From the NCBI GenBank assembly GCA_031179305.1, contig JAPSHX010000011.1:49700-113699 (forward strand): a DNA stretch of 64,000 nt, in the 5' to 3' direction. Position numbers and translations under genes: made by a program. This document shows, in pieces, positions 63,224 through 64,000 of this stretch (within the stretch, counting starts at the first letter, position 1; each line of letters begins with the position of its first letter). Source of the DNA: Paenarthrobacter sp. (GTDB taxonomy: Bacteria > Actinomycetota > Actinomycetes > Actinomycetales > Micrococcaceae). Below the pieces are notes generated by a model. That model searched no databases. It saw only the letters and a program-made list of their open reading frames with translations, and had not been told where the DNA came from.

Positions 63224-63259
63224 AAGCGTCCGACGGCGGCCTCCCGCCGTGGGACGCTT
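63224..63259 (+). terminator. Hairpin after the membrane-protein gene, ACGGCG family
   Basis: AAGCGTCCGACGGCGG (63224-63239) pairs with CCGCCGTGGGACGCTT (63244-63259) with one mismatch, 35 bases after the stop codon. Confidence 0.75.
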
Positions 63260-63411
63260 TGGGCCACCGGACAGGGCCGGGATCAATAGTCTTATATGTA
63301 CGGACTTTCTGCAGCCCGGATCTTTCGCCAAGCCTGAGCCTTGGACTGACGTTTTCCACATAGCGTCGATGAGGGCTGATAGGTGTCGCGCCATCCTGAC
63401 AAGGTTGAGTT

Positions 63412-64000
63412 ATGGAAGGCATAGGGCAGGTTCTGGCGCGGCGGACGGATCCGTCCGAAGCCAGTGAAGTGCCTAAACGCCTCTCTCCCCCCTCGCTCGA
63501 TACGCTTTCCCGGCTTTCAACGCATGGCTGCCCGACGACGGCAGGCACCGACGCGGAAACCTCGCGGACCCCTGAGCTACTTCCTGGACTCGAGCCAGCG
63601 CCCAATGCCGGAGAATCCGCGCCTCTGGGGGCGCCCGCGTGCTCCACGCCCGAAAATGCGGCGCCTGAGGAATTGCCCGAGCAGGTGCCCTCATCAAGGG
63701 CCTCTACCGTCAAGCAGGCGTCGGAGTCGCTGTGGCCGGAGTCCTCGGCGCCGGGTTTTCCGGTACTGGAAGCGGCGCTCCTTGAGGGTGCTGCCGCAGC
63801 GGACGCGTTGAGATCAATGGCTTCCGATGCGGCGCGGTTGTTTGGGTTTGTTGAGGCTGCCGACTTTGCGGGCAGGATCGAAGAGATCTCCCGGTCAGTG
63901 GAGTACCTGCAAGTCGTCGCGGCGCAGGCAGTGGAACGGACCCGGGAAGAAGCACAACAAACGTCGCCGGGGCCGTCAGGGGCGGCGCCGGAATGGCGGA
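63412..64000 (+). CDS. DUF222-type HNH endonuclease (partial, cut by right edge)
   Basis: The frame is open from an ATG at 63412 to the window end (196 codons). The N-terminal 110 residues are Pro/Ser/Ala-rich and of low complexity; from about residue 125 comes the helical start of the domain, with SDAARLFGFVEAADFAGRIE and EISRSVEYLQVVAAQAVERT. This is the beginning of the DUF222 region seen in the many HNH endonuclease genes of Arthrobacter chromosomes; the HNH motif itself should lie beyond the edge. AAGG lies a few bases before the ATG. Confidence 0.75.
   Translation, partial: MEGIGQVLARRTDPSEASEVPKRLSPPSLDTLSRLSTHGCPTTAGTDAETSRTPELLPGLEPAPNAGESAPLGAPACSTPENAAPEELPEQVPSSRASTVKQASESLWPESSAPGFPVLEAALLEGAAAADALRSMASDAARLFGFVEAADFAGRIEEISRSVEYLQVVAAQAVERTREEAQQTSPGPSGAAPEWR

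Overview
The window is from a high-GC Gram-positive chromosome, most likely the Arthrobacter/Paenarthrobacter group of the Micrococcales. This rests on codon use, the many GTG/TTG starts with clear Shine-Dalgarno sites, a homoprotocatechuate dioxygenase that closely matches my memory of Arthrobacter globiformis MndD, and a DUF222-type HNH endonuclease gene at the right edge. I see no rRNA, tRNA, CRISPR array, insertion sequence or prophage. Genes are dense, and only two gaps exceed 300 bases (23086-23417 and 24992-25295).

Layout. At 1-1316 there is an overlapping pair of unknown genes, one soluble and one membrane-bound and cut by the left edge. At 1416-5207 there is a PEP-mutase-like enzyme, divergent from an aminotransferase/universal stress protein pair, then a small membrane protein and a PAP2-type phosphatase. 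At 5269-10300 a branched-chain or pyruvate-type 2-oxo acid dehydrogenase operon (E1alpha, E1beta, E2) lies behind a HisC-like aminotransferase, with a perfect 38-bp palindrome between them. At 10373-16596 there are a holin-like membrane protein, a WXG100-like/hydrolase pair, purB and several small enzymes.

At 16610-23085 lies a complete-looking minus-strand operon for homoprotocatechuate meta-cleavage: hpaG fused to an RraA-like domain, a GntR regulator, hpaE, hpaD, hpaH and hpaI. From 23418 to 36859 come hydrolases, envelope/stress proteins (YtxH-like, CsbD, GlsB, DUF1206), isochorismatase-type hydrolases with AraC-type regulators, an MFS carrier, a soluble GAF histidine kinase and a lipoprotein deacetylase, followed by a membrane serine/threonine kinase.

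From 38604 the region is made of small regulator-plus-catabolism modules. A TetR gene is divergent from an NCS1 permease, NylB-like hydrolase, amidohydrolase and histidine phosphatase. A PfkB-SurE pair follows. A second TetR is divergent from an APC permease and a nitrilase. Then come a ZIP transporter, an XRE-cupin regulator with an EamA exporter, a TetR divergent from an alcohol dehydrogenase, a GH15 enzyme and a PRC-barrel/DUF2382 protein. The three TetR promoters each carry repeated inverted-repeat operators that can be read directly.

Near the right end, glutamate decarboxylase carries a single in-frame amber codon and the next gene, a class II amidotransferase, carries a frameshift. The locus therefore looks freshly inactivated, or the assembly has two errors. 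A DHA2-type MFS exporter with a divergent XRE regulator, a membrane protein and the start of an HNH endonuclease gene close the window.

Two sequence families recur across the window: six terminator hairpins sharing an ACGGCG...CGCCGT core just after stop codons, and palindromes of the form AAGC[A/G]TGCTT in promoter regions.
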